This document shows, piece after piece, positions 41,501 through 53,642 of a stretch of DNA of 64,000 nucleotides (position 1 is the stretch's first letter; each line of letters begins with the position of its first letter). The position numbers and the translations under genes are program-made. Below the pieces are notes generated by a model. It was not told where the DNA came from. It saw only the letters and a list, made by a program, of their open reading frames with translations, and made no database searches. Source of the DNA: Globomyces pollinis-pini (taxonomy: Eukaryota > Chytridiomycota > Chytridiomycetes > Rhizophydiales > Globomycetaceae); assembly GCA_025399215.1 (NCBI GenBank), contig MU621102.1, forward strand, positions 43,493-107,492, written 5' to 3'.

Positions 41501-44500
41501 GAAAGAGAATTTGCAAAAGAAACAACAAGAAGATTTGGAGAAGCAAAAGCACTCTGTTAAAAGAACTCCATCCCCTGTGAAAATAATTGATTCCGCTCCA
41601 AAGAAGGCGGAAACCCCTCCTATTCACGCTAATGTTCATAAATCAACTTACTCAAATCCTTTTTTCAATCAAACCGCCACAAAAGAATCTGCCGAACCTG
41701 ATACTTCAATTAAATCCACATTACCCACACCACCTCCTCCACCTCCATCACAGGTCAATACCAACACTGCTGTTTCAACTGGTTTACCACCACCACCTCC
41801 TCCTCCTCCTGCTCTGAGTTCTGTTAATGTTAACACAAGTCAAAAGGCAAATGATAGTGCTAGCAAATCAAAACCAGCGTCTTTTAATCCATTTGCTTCG
41901 GAAAATGCAAACCCATTGAAAGAGGCACTCTCACAACACAGAAAGAAAATTGGTGACGATTCCGACTCCGATGTAGAGTCCACATGGTCTACAAGTACCA
42001 GATCTCCAACAAAACAGTCTCCTGATATCGACTTTTTTAATGTTCGGAACACTCCTTTTGTTTCAGCAAAACCTGCTGTATCTGCACCTCCACCGCCTCC
42101 AACCAAATTATCAGTTCCTGCAGTACAAGGCGAATCACTGTTTGATGCAATTCGACGTGGAGCTTCTCTAAGAAAGACAGAAAGTGAGTATTCAACCCCA
42201 AATCCCTACTTTGATACTGTCCCATCGACCGCAAATTCTCAACTGGATAGTGAATCATCTATTTCTACTAAAGAAAACACCACATCTGTATCTATCGCTT
42301 CAAATGTTTTACCACCAGCACCACCGGCAGCACCAGTAGCCCCACCAGCACCTCCCGCTGCACCACCAATTCCGTCTGGTGGATTTGTAACTCCCCGAAA
42401 TAACAGTGAGTCAAATCCGAGATCATCTTTACTGGAATCTATTCGCCAAGGCACATCATTGAAAAACTCCAATAGTAAATTTAAACCAGAAAGAAACAAT
42501 CAAGCTACTAGCATATCAGCATCACCACCTTCAACAATAGCAGTTCCTAAACCTACAGAAACAGTACCAATAACGGTTGGAGGGCCTCCACCTCCCCCAC
42601 CACCAATGCCCAAAACTAATGCTGATGGAACCGTAGTTGCTGTAAAACTTCCTACGGCACATATCGATACACAGCCCAAAGTTAAACAGAAACCTAAAGC
42701 TGCTGATATTGGTGGGGTTGGACCAAACATGGCAGATTTATTGAAAGGGGGTATAAATTTGAAGAAAACCAGCAACGCACCAAAGTTTGCAATTGGAGAT
42801 TCCTCGAAAAATTCTGTCCAGGAAACTCCAGCAAAGGCTATATCAAATCCATTTGGAGTATTCCCATCTAGCGATGTAAAATCAGATCCAAATCAATCTG
42901 CAAACCAATCAAATCAAATCAGTAGTACCAATCCATTTGGAATTGTGGAAAAGGCAAAGAATTCAGATGAAGGGTGGGAATTTGTTTCTTCTAGCGTTTC
43001 ACCAGCAAAACAAGGAGATACCCTTCATGGAACTCCTAGCGATGATGTATTCCCCGCTGTGGTTGACGGAGAAATAGTTGGTAAATAGTTACTCTAACAT
43101 TTAGAACCAGTGTTTGAAAAATTCAAAGTGACTGTTCTGTTTGACTTTCAAGGAACTAGACAAGATGACTTGACAGTACAGACTGGTGAAACAATTGTTG
43201 TAGAAAAAGAAGAGGGAGAATGGTTTATCTGTAGGACCAATACAGGTGTCTCTGGGTGGATTCCGAAAGCATTTGTTACTCCTGAAGAAACTAAAAGTGC
43301 AGTTGTCGTTCCAGTGAAGAGTTTGGTGTTTGCAAAAGTGCTATTCGATTTTGAGGCAAGAAACATAGATGAGTTAACATGTGCCTCTGGACAAATTGTT
43401 ACGGTAGTTGACAGACCCGAGGAAGCTTGGACGCTAATTAGCCATAGTGACAAAAGTGGATTAATTCCTACCAGTTTTTTGGAAATAATTGATGAGTCTA
43501 AAGATACAGATACTCTGTCTCGTTCGAATCATCCTGGTGGAAATGGATCTTCAAGAGAACATCGAAACAATGAAGATTTTTCAAGCGGTACGGCTGGCGA
43601 TCCAACAAACGATCACCAGTTCAATCATGGCACCTTGGGTGGAGGAACTCATTTCGGATCATACGAAATGATTAGCACACCAGAGGTTTATGAATCTGTT
43701 AAGCTTGAACATGGTGAGCATTTGTCACAAGAGGATACAAGACGATTGGAGGCCATACACGAAATGATTCAAACGGAGAGGTCTTATGTTGAATCATTGA
43801 AAATTGTTTCAAAGAATTTCTATGAACCACTGGCCAATATGAATATTCGCATGGATGTATTATTCTCGAACTTCTTACAGATTCTTGAAACCAATAAAGG
43901 GATCTTACGCGACTTTGAACAGTCTGATTCATCAAAGACGCCTATAGGGTCGGTGTTTCTACAACATCTTGATAGTCTCGAACCATACAAAGTCTATTGC
44001 GAAAATCTATCAACTGCATCTGAATACCTCCAGCGTGAAAGGACTATGCAACCTCAATTGCAAGAATTTCTCAAGGTTAGTGTCTATTGAATAAAGGGAT
44101 TTTCAACCCTTCTAATTGTTTCTTGTTCAATCTTTTTATACTTACTTATGTGCTAATTTTGAATAGAAACAATTGAATGGCCCTGACTGCAAGCATCTAG
44201 ATCTCTCGTCGTATTTGTTGATTCCTATGCAACGTGTTGCCAGATATTCATTGCTTCTGAGAGCAATCCTGCACTATACACCAAAATCGCATCCTCACCA
44301 TGACGCAACTCTCATCGCACTGCAATTGAGCGATGAATTTTTAGACAAACTCAATCTTGGGATTAAAGTAGCAGAGAGTCGTAAAAAAATCAAGATGATT
44401 AGCGATACATTAGATTTGGAAATCCCCTCAGAGGTAAGAAGGTGAAAGCATTTATTTGTAGCATTATGTTCTGGATTTGAACCATCCTACCAGAACGTTA

Positions 44501-45357
44501 GGAAACAGAATTTTTTTGCATGAGGGAAATTTGTCAAAGAACAAAAGTGGCAGAAAGATATTGGCTTATCTTTTTAATGATTTTCTATTGCTGGCACATG
44601 CTAAACCGAATTCTGGACATCAAAAGCCTTTCTGGTTATATCGAAAGGTAATGCACATGAACTTTTGTGTTTACGTTAGCCATTAATGTTGGATTCACTT
44701 ATTGTTAGAGAGGCAATTCGTGTTGCAGGAAAAGATTGTGGCCCGTTGGATAATTGTTGTCTTCAATTTGTTTATGAAGATGAAGTGATGACGTTTCGGG
44801 CTGCTAACGTGTCAGAAAAACGATTATGGATGAATCAGGTAGAGTCAGCAATTAGAACAATCTCTTCAATAGCAAAAAGTACAACAGGTCTAAATGCGAC
44901 ACTCTCAGAAACCATGGGAACCTTGAGTGTTCACTTGGTCGAAACCAGAGGAAGAACAGAACCTGGCAGTAAAATTATGCTCATATGCTAAATGGTAGAT
45001 CGTAAAGAACTTTTCGTAGTTGCCAAACTCAGTGGCCAAACGTTGAAGTCTAAATTGATTCATCCTTCTAGACCACAGTTTAACCAGTCCTTGATGTTTT
45101 CTGTGACTTCCTTGGTAAGCATATCGAATACGTAACCTTTAGGATTCAAGTCTACAGTTGTCACTCTACTACTATGATAAGTACTCTGCCGATGGTAAAG
45201 TGAATATTTCATAACTATAGAATACCTTGGGTCATCTGAGATACAGCTCGACTTTTTAGAGTATTATGGTGGTAAAGAGACTGAGTTAATACAACTCGCC
45301 CTTAAAAATGGAGGATACGAAAGTATATCGATAAAATTAATGTATCGCCCTGCTTAA
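38523..45357 (+). CDS. Intersectin/Pan1-like endocytic scaffold: EH2-CC-WH2x3-SH3x2-DH-PH-C2
   Basis: Predicted 2083 aa in 13 exons. EH domain 1 at residues ~1-80 (IWNLSIRGSSISFPEFALAM), EH domain 2 at ~250-345 (HIWNLSDMQNRGKLNLDEF), coiled coil to ~520, NPF motifs and poly-Pro runs, three WH2-like actin motifs at nt 42139, 42427 and 42730 (e.g. LFDAIRRGASLRK, DLLKGGINLKK), two SH3 domains from nt 43130 and 43333, a DH (RhoGEF) domain from 43740, a PH-like domain to ~44860 and a C2 domain (GTLSVHLVETRG...) to the stop. Role: endocytic coat and actin patch assembly, with Cdc42/Rho activation. Twelve introns; nine are 24-39 nt, others 76, 91 and a 147-nt array (38705-38851). Confidence 0.9.
38705..38851 (+). 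repeat. Head-to-tail array of five mini-intron units
   Basis: The non-coding gap inside EH domain 1 of the intersectin-like gene. It divides exactly into 38705-38729 (25), 38730-38760 (31), 38761-38790 (30), 38791-38822 (32) and 38823-38851 (29). Every unit begins GT and ends AG, with AG|GT at each junction. The flanking exons join as ...GQIW|NLSIRG..., the EH consensus. The units are not similar in sequence. Confidence 0.75.
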
Positions 45358-45766
45358 GAATCGAAAGAGCGTAATAAAGATCATTGTATTAATGTGAGTA
45401 TCATTTAGTCTTTTCAGTTGAATTACTGATACATGAGCGTATGAAATATAACAGTATTCTTGACGCTAGAATGCTGGTACCATTTCACAGAGTTAACGTC
45501 TGTTTTAGTTTTTATGTGATAGTGAGAATATGAATCAAAGTGACTCGTGTGAGTAACAATATACGTGTTAACTATACCTTCCAATAAGAACAGAGACCTC
45601 GACAGTAACCTTCCAATACGGACTCATCTGCACATCGCTCTCTCCTCTCCTCAATCCACTCTATTTTTTAACAAGCATGAAACGAAGGTGTGCATAAAAT
45701 AGTTAAAATTCAAGCACGCCACACAACAAGTATAAAAAAGAAGGAACCGTAAACTTTTGCATTTTG
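45358..45766 (+). other. Intergenic, promoter of RRM gene
   Basis: About 400 bases with a TATA-like TATAAAAAAG at about 45731, 36 bases before the next start codon. No other feature seen. Confidence 0.5.
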
Positions 45767-48186
45767 ATGTCAAATTGGAAACAAGAGGAGGGAATTCCTG
45801 CTTGGGACCAACAAAAACAACCCTATGAATACAGGGGACATCAGAATAACCCTGTTAATCAACATTCTTACCATGAGTGGGAACAAAGACCAAAATTACG
45901 GCCTTCTCAGTCTGTCGATACACTGTCTTGGAGAACTCGCTCGGATCCTACTTCTGTAAGTTCATCGATTTCTTATGTTTTTTGTAGAATGTACAACTGT
46001 CTCTGTTTTGTTAATTTTTAGAATCAAATTAGAATTCCAGCGGGATGGGACAGCAGCTCAATCTCTCCTGTCGTTCATGGTGATTGGAATCCCCCTTCTC
46101 ATATACTTTTGGCCCAAGCTAGTTGGAACTCGCCAGTTAATACCAACTCTCAACATCCCACAAAGGATAGGTCTCCAATTAACATGGCACCATCTGATAT
46201 ATGGAACCCATCTCTTCCCCAATCAAGTACCTCTCAACAGAAACCTGTTCAAAATTGGAAATCAGTGAATAGCAGTTGGAGAACTAATGCACAAATACCT
46301 CATAATATTGGGTTAGAGGATAAAGAAGTTCAAAGGCCATCTGAGCCTACTGAATGGATTCGAAGAGATTCTGCTCAACCAAAAAGAGAGATACGACGAG
46401 CCCAGTCATCAGTACTACTATCTAGACCTCAAAACACTTCCAGTCATTCAAACCGAAATTCATTTGGACAATATACAAAACCAAAATCAGATAATTTATA
46501 CACACCGCATAAAGTTGGTGCTGTAGTGGAGCCTCATCAGAATGTTAATGCTCCACAATTTGAAAAAGGGAATCATTTTGTGTCGAATCTGAACACAGAA
46601 TCTTCTAAATTTTCCATAAAGAATCAGGAGCATAAGCATAGACCCTCATTTCCATCTACTCCTAACAGATTTGTTACACAGCAATTGAAGCAAGGATCTC
46701 GAGAGTCGTTAAAAGCAACACCGCTAATGAAGAAAAAGTCAAAGTTATTGACCGAACCAATTGGTATGCATATTCAAAAAATCTAACGTTCAGGTATATT
46801 TATTTGGGGCTTTGGGGAATCGGTCCGTGTAATTAATCTAATGTCATCATTTGCTATTTACGGTGAAATTATAAATGGTAACATCTTTTATTAATAATTT
46901 TAGTTGGATTTGATGTAAAGAATGGAATTCGATACGCTTTTGTGGACTTTGAAACAGAAGTAGCAACCAAGAAAGCATTCAGTAGTATTCCGAATCAGTT
47001 TTGGTTTGGAATGTCTACACCACTTCAAGTGAGATATCGATTTGATAAGACCTCCTTACCATCCTTCGATGCCCCAATCCGACGACCTTCTAATGATTCA
47101 TCGTCATCTGACTTAGACTACAGAACAATCCATGTTTCAAATCTTCCGCATAATATTAATAAGGTAAAAAAATTTCTGAATAATATTTAGCCTGAAATCG
47201 AGTCGGTTTTATCAAAGATTGGCCACATCCATCGTATAAAGATATTCCAACGGGCAGTGGAGAAAAAGTCATCTGTATTTGTAACTTTCAAAAGTACAGA
47301 GAAGGCAAAATCCGCACGATTATTTTTGGAAACCCACAAACTTCCATTTAAGGAGATGAAAGAATCTTTGGAAGTTGAATATCCAGCGCAAGATATTTCG
47401 AGAAACCCACCATCTTTTACATTGCCTGGACAAACTGGTGGGCCTTTAACTCTATCCAAAAAGGCTCGAAAATTATTGGCGGCGGAAAATCGAATCGTTT
47501 ACGTCCGATCATTAGAGCCGTTAGATTATGCCACATTAAAGGCTGGGCTTGAAATTATTGGTCCTTGTGAAGTATACATCACAAAGGTTGATTCTCCTTC
47601 AACAGCCTTTGTTGAATTTGCTACACCTGGATATTGCTCAACGGCACTAGCGGAGAAAGCTATGGGAGCAACTCTTCCTCGTCACAAAAGGGTTGATTTT
47701 CCAAATGATCCTAATTACACCGAAGTGGATCTGAAAGAGTTTTTATCTTCCATCGCTGATATAAAAACTGTTAGTGAGCCTACAGCAGAAGTTACTACTG
47801 TTGAGTTCATAACAGCTTTAGGTGCTGCAAAGGCTATAGTTCATTGTAGAAGCGTCGCTTTCAAAGGAGTCAAGATACTTGCTGATTACACACCATCAGT
47901 GAAACCTGAAGATGGTATTGATGAGTCTGTGGCAAGTCAAGAGGGATTAGACGATAAACTATGTAAAGATGATAAATATGATGTTGATTCTGAAACCATT
48001 TCTCTTGAAGTGCTGGAAAAACCATTAAAGGAATTAGATATTGGAGCCCCACCATTGGAGGAGATTATTGCAATGGATGTAATTTCTTTGGAATCTTTAA
48101 CTCATGAAATAATTGAATCTAATGGTCAAGATGATATGGAGGATAATGGTGTTATATCTTTGTCAGATCTACAATCTCAAATCTGA
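45767..48186 (+). CDS. RNA-binding protein with three RRM-like domains
   Basis: About 756 aa. The first 330 residues are Ser/Asn/Gln/Pro-rich and disordered. RRM-like domains follow: one with IFIWGFGE and RYAFVDFE, a second with RTIHVSNLPHNINK and SSVFVTFK, a third with RIVYVRSLEPL and TAFVEFA. The acidic C-terminus has repeated (V)ISLE/D-L motifs. Exons: 45767-45955, 46022-46763, 46794-46877, 46904-47163, 47191-48186. Introns 66, 30, 26 and 27 nt. The 66-nt intron (45956-46021) is two GT...AG units of 32 and 31 nt around an in-frame AAT that could be a 3-nt exon. The specific RNA target is unknown. Confidence 0.8.
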
Positions 48187-48222
48187 ATTGTCTGTGATTA
48201 TCAATAAATATTGGCATTATAA

Positions 48223-49097
48223 ATGACTGGGATTGAGTTTACTGAGATAGTTTCTTTGAAGAGATTGATCGATCTTATGATATGGTTTTCACATGATTCT
48301 CACCTTAACCAAAAATTTAGAATGGATGGATTCAATGCTGCGATAGATGTTATGAACGAAATACATACATTAAAGCTACCTGTTCAGTGGTTTGATAAAG
48401 ACACATCAGATTACATTCCATTCAGTTATTTTCAGCAGGTATATTATCATAGTTTAATGCATTGATGGAAGGCCACTAACGGAGATTGTAAGCTTAGTCC
48501 TACATATTTCTGGTGGGAAACTGATGAGAAACATAGATATCAAAGTTGGTTGAAGTTACGTGGTATAACGAAACAAAACGCTAGAACAGAATATCTAAAG
48601 AATACCATTAAGGTGTTATCTAAACTTGCAAAGATCCCTCAATCAAGTATTGATCAATTTGTCGGATGCTCGCCAGTGAAAGATTCGTAAACAATCGACG
48701 TTCATCGTAGTGCCATTCAATTCTTTGTCTCTCTACAAAAAACCATTGACAATCTGTATGTTGTTAACCAAAAACTAAAACTAGAAACCAAATGCTGGAA
48801 GAATCCGAAAAGGGCACCCAGGAAAGAAAGGGAGTACAACAGAACGAATTTCAGAGTGGACAAACGTCACCAGAAATGATCAATCGATCGGACTTAAGTC
48901 CTGAATTCACACAATCTACTTTAGGACTAATCTCTATAAACGAAAGCAGGTCTCAAAGTGATCCAACCTTGAACGATATGAAATTGGTGATTGAAAGCCT
49001 GAAGAATCGTGTAGAGTCGCTTGAGTATTTCTTGCGTATTGTTCTCAGACGAAGAGACACCCAGAATATAATCGTTCATTCCCTAGTAAATGCTTGA
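48223..49097 (+). CDS. Acyl-CoA-binding protein with coiled-coil tail (ACBD5-like) 1
   Basis: Four exons (48223-48438, 48472-48686, 48711-48755, 48785-49097), 262 aa. The ACB domain occupies residues ~10-105 with SYFQQATNGDC and HRYQSWLKLRGITKQNARTE, the acyl-CoA-binding pattern. A linker and a coiled coil (KLVIESLKNRVESLEYFL) follow. Introns are 33, 24 and 29 nt; without the 24-nt intron (48687-48710) the frame stops at TAA 48688. Intron positions and phases (0, 2, 2) and the 45-nt third exon are the same as in the gene at 58867, which supports the model. No clear transmembrane helix at the end. Confidence 0.82.
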
Positions 49098-49214
49098 TCC
49101 ATACTCATAGGCTAGATTACCAGTATTGGAGTAATTCTTCACTACTGCTTGTATAAACGACATTGACTTAATAAAATCAATCATCAATTTTTTTCAAGTT
49201 TTAATTTCATTCAG

Positions 49215-49739
49215 ATGATATCGATCCCGTCACAAAACATAGATAATGACAGTGAAGCATCGTATAGGGTTGACTCTAAGTATTTGCAGAATTTGTTACT
49301 CGAAAGTGAAGAGCTGAAGCTAGCTACTATTGAAGTATATCACCAACCTGAACTCAAGGAGTTTGAAGAGGAAGACCCTCATTCAATAATTTTAAAAGGA
49401 TCTCTGCCGGCTAAGTTCGATGGTGACTTAATTCTGTATCTGTCAGAGTTAAAGACTCGAATCAGTAGTTTTGTATCCGAGGTGTCTATTCCAACAGATG
49501 TACAAATATCGAATCCACCAGATCAGTTTTATGACCAGTTAAATCAACTGAAAACAGAGTCAACTGCATTACTTGATGCGTATCACAAATTGTCAGATTT
49601 GAACATATCGGAATTACATATATCAAGAAAACAATCAGAGTTAAAGACCACTTTTGAAGAACTATTGCAGATTCAAGCTCAAATTATTAGATTGAATACT
49701 CAACTGGACGTAATTAGCAGTCAATATGGTACATTGTAA
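49215..49739 (+). CDS. Coiled-coil protein of unknown function
   Basis: A 174-aa single-exon acidic protein. The C-terminal 75 residues are heptad-rich helix (for example SELKTTFEELLQIQAQIIRL). The size and layout fit small kinetochore or tethering-complex subunits, but no family is recognised. It is convergent with the kinesin-like gene; their 3' ends are 100 bases apart. Confidence 0.6.
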   Translation: MISIPSQNIDNDSEASYRVDSKYLQNLLLESEELKLATIEVYHQPELKEFEEEDPHSIILKGSLPAKFDGDLILYLSELKTRISSFVSEVSIPTDVQISNPPDQFYDQLNQLKTESTALLDAYHKLSDLNISELHISRKQSELKTTFEELLQIQAQIIRLNTQLDVISSQYGTL

Positions 49740-49840
49740 AATAATATATGTAAATTTAAACAACCTAGCATAAAGTCACCCATACTGAATATTTCGCTCT
49801 CTCGATATCGAATTGCTTCAATGAATATTGTACTAGCGTA

Positions 49841-52689
49841 TTATTGGTTACTCAGTTCTTCCTCCAGTGCTGCACATTTTGCAATTAATGAGCATCGATC
49901 TTTTTCCAAATGCAACATCGTATCTCTGGTAAATTGGTGCAGCTATCGTTTAGCGGACATATTTCACCTTTAACTCTAATGCCTACCGTCTCATTAAGTT
50001 TTGTCTTACCTTATCTGTTGGTATACTCCCGTTAGTTGTTTTGAACACCTTATACGTTATCAAATATCAATTACGGATGATAAGGTTTCTAATTGAGATT
50101 GAAGTCTGGTTTCATTTGCCTTGTACGTTTCAATTATTTCTTGATACAATTCTAAATCGTTAACTCGAAGGATTTCACAACCATGTATATCTAATTGGTC
50201 TGTTTCAAACTGAGATGTATAATCGTGAAGTTTCATTCTATATTCTTCCATTATGCTTTGATTCTACTGTCAATTTGTGTTTGTTACTTGCTGTGACAAC
50301 TCTCCTAATCTCGAGACCACAAATTCCAGGTCTTTACGCATTTCTGTGCATTCAGTTGTGGTGGGTGGTACTGAAGCTGTAGACAGCATTTCCTTTTGTT
50401 TCGGAACCTTCGGCGTATAGTTATGTTGAAGGAAAAGATTGCTTTTGGTCAGATCAGAATGCGTTCACTCACTGCTTCTTAAGCTGGGACATGCTGGTCT
50501 TTATTCTTTCATTCTCTTTGGTTAAAGATGTCTATTGTCAATGGGATTTTGTAACCTTATTGGAGAGTAGTTGAAGTATTCTAAACTCAAGCTCTGTGAT
50601 TTTGTACCCAGTCATTTCCATTTGCTTTTTGAGCGTATTTTGATGTCCAACCTTCAATTATTTGAGTAGTTACTACCTTTTCAGTAACCATTTTCAAAGC
50701 TTTCTTTTCCTTTTCAATAGCCTCACGAATCTCAAAAAAATTAACAATAAGATAGGCCTACCTGTTCTTTTAAGAGCATTATATCATCTTCTAATCTACT
50801 GGATTGAATTTCAGCGTCAAGGGCCAGCTTTTCCTTCATTATCAACCGATTACTTGTTTGTTTCAATTCATTTTCGACTTTAGCTTTTGCTGCAATAACA
50901 GAATTCAATCTACTGTTAGATTAAAATTTCAACCTTAACGTAATATCTACAATTTTTTGATTTTCAATTATTTCCACATTGTTTTCGGCATTCAAGACAG
51001 ATTGTTTTTCCATGCAAAAATTTGCCTATCGATTAATAAACCACCGTTATTTATACAAAATCTCGTGCCCTAATTTTTTTGTAATTGAAATCATTCTGTA
51101 TGGGATAGTTGTATAAGCCGTTTATGTTTTGACACCACCGAAAATGCCAGAATGTTCTCATGTGATCTAATTCGTTGGTGTCTACAACTGACAACCATCT
51201 GGATTTGCAATTCCCACCTAATTCTTCTAACAGCAATCTGTTTAAGAGTCCAGAACAGAACTGGACGTCCTAATGAACATCAGGTAAATGAAATTACCCG
51301 CTTTTCAACAGTATCATAAAGAGCCGAGACAGAGTTTGAGAAGTTGAAACCTGATATTGAGTATTATTAATTTTATACCTTCACTTAAGATCAATTTGTT
51401 GCGATCCATAAATGGGTAATTTGTGCTGGCACATTTCACGATTGTGATTCTGGATGAAAGTGAGTTATTCCCTATAGCTGTACTCTGCTCATTCTTAGAA
51501 AATTTTCATACTTGAATATTGCTTTGTTCAAAAGCAATAGAATAAAACACAAAAACCTTCCCCAGATCTGCTTTATGACCTGCTTGATTGGCCTTTACCT
51601 GGATAATTAGCTTATAAATTACCAAGTTCTGGACTGTGGAGATATCTTGCAAATTATTAATATGATACCGTTTCAAATGTTTTATGACATAATCTGAATC
51701 AACAAAATCTAACTGCAAGTTTCCTGTCTGCGGGGAAAGAAGGTCCCTTAAAACTTCCCCATGTAGCTCATAAACGGACGTGGTCAACGTACTTGATTTT
51801 AACTTTTTGTTGAATAACGATAGAAGCAAATCCGGAAATAATCCTTTTGGGTAGGTTAGATTGATGATTTACCTTCATATAAATCATCTCCTTGTATCAA
51901 TCGATTGACATCACAACTTTGGCTATTTGTGAGCAATATTGAACTGTTGAATCCATTGAATGAGTCTTCCAACGTCTGATTCACTAAATAGCCATGAAGA
52001 GAATTTGAATAATTTTCAGGTTTGATAATCTTATCGAAGCAATAAGTTCTAACATAAGCTACCTTTCAATGCTTACTCAGAGGGACTTTCCATTAGCTGC
52101 GTTTTAATAGTATTTGCATCCGTATCCAGCAGTAAGTGAACTGCACTCTCCAATGTCGGACTGTTGGTAGATTGTAGTATACATAGAATTGATTGATTGG
52201 TATATATCATAGAAAACGCGAGAAAACAGTCGTATTTGGTTAACAACTCAAGTATTATCAACAACCACATCATAATAGGATGAACAAAACCACACAATTA
52301 TTCAATGCCGAACCAACTTACCTTAATGTATGAACGGAAATTCCAAAGAGAAGCAAGCATGACATATATTTAGAGCAAGAAACTCTAACAAGTCAAGACT
52401 TGAACTTGTAATAATTCGACGCAGTTTCCAGCTTCAATCAGGTGCTCAAAATATTTGAAATTACTAGTAATCCCTGTCATTGAATATGTTCTCCCCCTAT
52501 TAAATTTCTAGGTTTGGACTGAATTCGAGTGTTCTGATCCGAACGTTGCTCCAGATACTTATAATCAATCATTGGCAGACCCAATATTAATTGGCCAATC
52601 TTTGAATTCCATACAATGCCAATATTCGATTCTTCCAAAGTCACTACACGGATGCTATGAAGAAATCGGGAATGCTTTTTAGAAAACAA
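49841..52689 (-). CDS. Kinesin-like protein with degenerate motor and coiled-coil tail
   Basis: Assembled from many short exons. Resolved part: CFDKIIKPENYSNSLHGYL...LEDSFNGFNSSILL (about 52050-51890, kinesin core), SVYELHGEVLRDLLSP (51780), SLSSRITIVKC (51450), LLLEELGGNCKSRWLSVVD (51200) and NINGLYNYPIQND (neck side), then coiled coil to a TAA at 49841-49843 (end ...AALEEELSNQ). The P-loop GQTGSGKT is replaced by TNSQSCDVN, so ATP hydrolysis is unlikely. The order of motifs is kinesin-like. Introns are 24-31 nt with few exceptions, and exons include 15 nt (49982-49968) and 39 nt (50048-50010). The N-terminal exons above 52080 are unresolved: the frame from ATG 52689 is open for 70 codons but its link to the core is unclear. 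Confidence 0.65.
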
Positions 52690-53030
52690 TGATATTTAAT
52701 AGATTGAAGTCTATCTTTCATTCTTAAAATTGTCAAATTATACAGAGAGACACGATGACTTATAATAAAAATGTATTTTCGACAAAATCCTAGAAGCATT
52801 AAGTGGGGGTTAAAAATTAAGCACTTTTTCCAATGAATACAATTATTTACAATTAAATTGCACACACAAATTTGATTGTCTAAAAAATTTTAACTAAAAC
52901 TGATGCAAATCCAATACTCTTGTCAATTATAACTTGCCTTCAGTTAGGTATTGATCGTACCAGTTTGAGATCAATGGTGTGGCGACTTGTCACAATTTCT
53001 TATTTAATGTCAGAACTATAGAAGTGTAAT

Positions 53031-53095
53031 TGTAAGTAATATAAGTTTTAAGTAGTATTTTATTACCTGTAAGTAATATAAGTACTTAAGTAGTA
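53031..53095 (+). repeat. Direct repeat, 27-28 bp, two copies
   Basis: TGTAAGTAATATAAGT...TTAAGTAGTA occurs at 53031-53057 and again at 53068-53095 with a 2-3 base difference. It ends in the same AAGTAGTA motif that dominates the repeat at 63631-63755. Confidence 0.6.
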
Positions 53096-53584
53096 CGACA
53101 ACTACTTTAAACCTCCTTCCTTACAGGTTTATATAGAGACTAGTTAACGGCACACGTATGGTTCTCTGTCCCAATCAGGAAACTCCCATCCTCTTCATAA
53201 ACGCCATCACACGATTCCATTAATTCAAATGGAACTACATGAAACCCACTGATACTACTGACCTTCACTTTCTTAGCTCTTGACTTGCCCTTCCTGACAT
53301 TTAACCCATTAGAATATCCACTATGCAAAAAATCATCTTTTAAAGATCATCAAATGAATTATCATGAGCATAATTCATCTTGACACAATTTTTGGGTTTA
53401 CTTTTTTAACAAATTTGAGAACAATAATTTATAACATAAAGCTTGAATCAAGCGATTTTAGGGCCCCTCCTTCAATTCCGTTACTTAAACCAGATGGGGG
53501 TATACCACACAAATCCCTGTGTGGCGACGTCAATGGACAACCCATTTTTTCTTTCAACCAACTCTTTTGAAGTTTTTATTATTC

Positions 53585-53642
53585 CCTAAATAATACAAAC
53601 TACTTGATAACTTCCTAAATAATACAAACTACTTGACAACTT
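53585..53642 (+). repeat. 29-bp tandem repeat, two full copies
   Basis: CCTAAATAATACAAACTACT followed by TGA(T/C)AACTT is repeated at 53585-53613 and 53614-53642 with one mismatch. A decayed third copy (CCATAAATAATACTCC) follows near 53671. Confidence 0.75.

Noticed and set aside
44434..44461. An internal AG|GT in a 28-nt intron of the intersectin-like gene.
   Set aside because: It would give an 8-nt first unit, too short to be an intron. Treated as coincidence.
50041..50076. A further double intron in the kinesin-like gene (26+34 nt).
   Set aside because: Reading 50048-50010 as a 39-nt exon keeps phase 0 on both sides and gives a sensible sequence, so these are two separate mini-introns.
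52300..52690. In-frame TGA codons in the kinesin-like region, which could hint at TGA being read as Trp.
   Set aside because: TGA is the natural stop of several well-supported genes here (TPK, hydrolase B, the acyl-CoA-binding gene at 48223), so the code is standard. The stops more likely lie in unresolved introns.
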